Shown: in pieces, positions 63,787-64,000 of the stretch | Layout of the letters: every line of letters starts with the position of its first letter | Numbering within the stretch: position 1 is the first letter of the stretch | Assembly: GCF_007970185.1 (NCBI RefSeq) | Contig: NZ_CP042431.1 | Location: 5,704,001 to 5,768,000 of the forward strand | Direction of reading: 5' to 3' | Length of the DNA: 64,000 bases | DNA from: Pseudobacter ginsenosidimutans | Lineage (GTDB): Bacteria; Bacteroidota; Bacteroidia; Chitinophagales; Chitinophagaceae | Position numbers and translations under genes: made by a program | The notes under the pieces: model-generated | The model's input: the letters and a program-made list of their open reading frames with translations, nothing else | Told to the model about the DNA's origin: nothing | Databases searched by the model: none

Positions 63787-64000
63787 TCAATGATTGTGTG
63801 CAGCCATGGGGTCGGAGCCTTTTTTCAGAATGAATTCGCTGTACAGGAGATAAGCGCCCGTTACCACTACCGTATCACCCGAAGCGATGCCTTCCAGGAT
63901 CTCCACGCGGTCAGCATTCTCTATTCCTGTTTTTACCCGCCTTGGTTCAAATTTTCCTTTACCGGTCTGTACCCATACATGCGCGCCTTTCCCGTTGCGG
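63787..64000 (-). CDS. RND efflux periplasmic adaptor subunit, CusB/CzcB type (5' end outside window)
   Basis: The last 70 residues of a membrane-fusion protein: KGAHVWVQTGKGKFEPRRVK, TGIENADRVEILEGIASGDT and VVVTGAYLLYSEFIL, the usual beta-barrel/membrane-proximal end of HlyD/CusB-type adaptors, ending AAHNH. The start is beyond the window. With the DUF3347 gene it marks the end of a heavy-metal efflux operon, probably Cu/Ag or Co/Zn/Cd. Confidence 0.8.
   Translation of the reverse strand, partial: RNGKGAHVWVQTGKGKFEPRRVKTGIENADRVEILEGIASGDTVVVTGAYLLYSEFILKKGSDPMAAHNH

Overview
The window looks like a chromosomal segment of a Bacteroidota bacterium, most likely Chitinophagaceae. The family placement is inference from gene content; I could run no search. 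The supporting signs are three SusC/SusD outer-membrane nutrient-uptake loci, two ECF sigma/FecR pairs each next to a SusC with an STN domain, a type IX secretion C-terminal tail, DUF5689/DUF4843/PKD-like lipoproteins, a 'propeller' LytS-type sensor kinase, weak Shine-Dalgarno signals and the Bacteroidota -7 promoter box TAnnTTTG. I saw no IS element, prophage, CRISPR array or rRNA.

1-10.7 kb: a polysaccharide-utilisation-type operon on the minus strand. It runs SusC, SusD-like, DUF5689 lipoprotein, two secreted EEP-superfamily phosphodiesterases and an alpha-N-acetylglucosaminidase (GH89) cut by the window edge. A divergent ROK-family regulator faces it across an AT-rich intergenic region with a good promoter and a palindromic operator candidate. 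10.8-18.4 kb: a small RRM protein, then an ECF sigma/FecR/SusC/SusD system with no enzyme genes. 18.4-23.4 kb: a PAS histidine kinase, a TfoX-like protein, a secreted GH5 glycosidase and a von Willebrand protein with a T9SS tail. 23.5-36.4 kb: a second sigma/FecR/SusC/SusD system followed by DUF4843, PKD-like, TlpA-like and zinc metalloprotease genes and closed by a strong terminator; this suggests protein or peptide capture.

36.5-43 kb: an RRM protein, a GH130/toroid/GT4 carbohydrate cluster, a frameshifted fatty acid desaturase, tRNA-Pro(CGG) and a frameshifted AI-2E-family permease. 43-50 kb: an OmpA-family protein with thrombospondin type 3 repeats, small or unknown genes, a C-terminal remnant of glyceraldehyde-3-phosphate dehydrogenase, and a Crp/Fnr regulator whose stop codon overlaps a perfect TGTGA-N6-TCACA site. 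A third frameshifted gene lies here; all three frameshifts are repaired by one extra G in a G run. 50-54 kb: a LytTR/propeller two-component pair. 54-57 kb: NADAR, VOC, AraC-type and rhodanese genes.

57-64 kb: a DUF5074 surface lipoprotein preceded by a clear cobalamin riboswitch, so probably a BtuG-like vitamin B12 capture protein, without an adjacent BtuB. Then come a GNAT acetyltransferase, a serine hydrolase, a DinB-type protein, an MFS transporter and the end of a metal-efflux operon (DUF3347 plus an RND adaptor cut by the edge).

The observations most worth following are the GH89/phosphodiesterase locus, the orphan riboswitch-controlled DUF5074 gene, the Crp-type operator, the GAPDH remnant and the cluster of G-run frameshifts.
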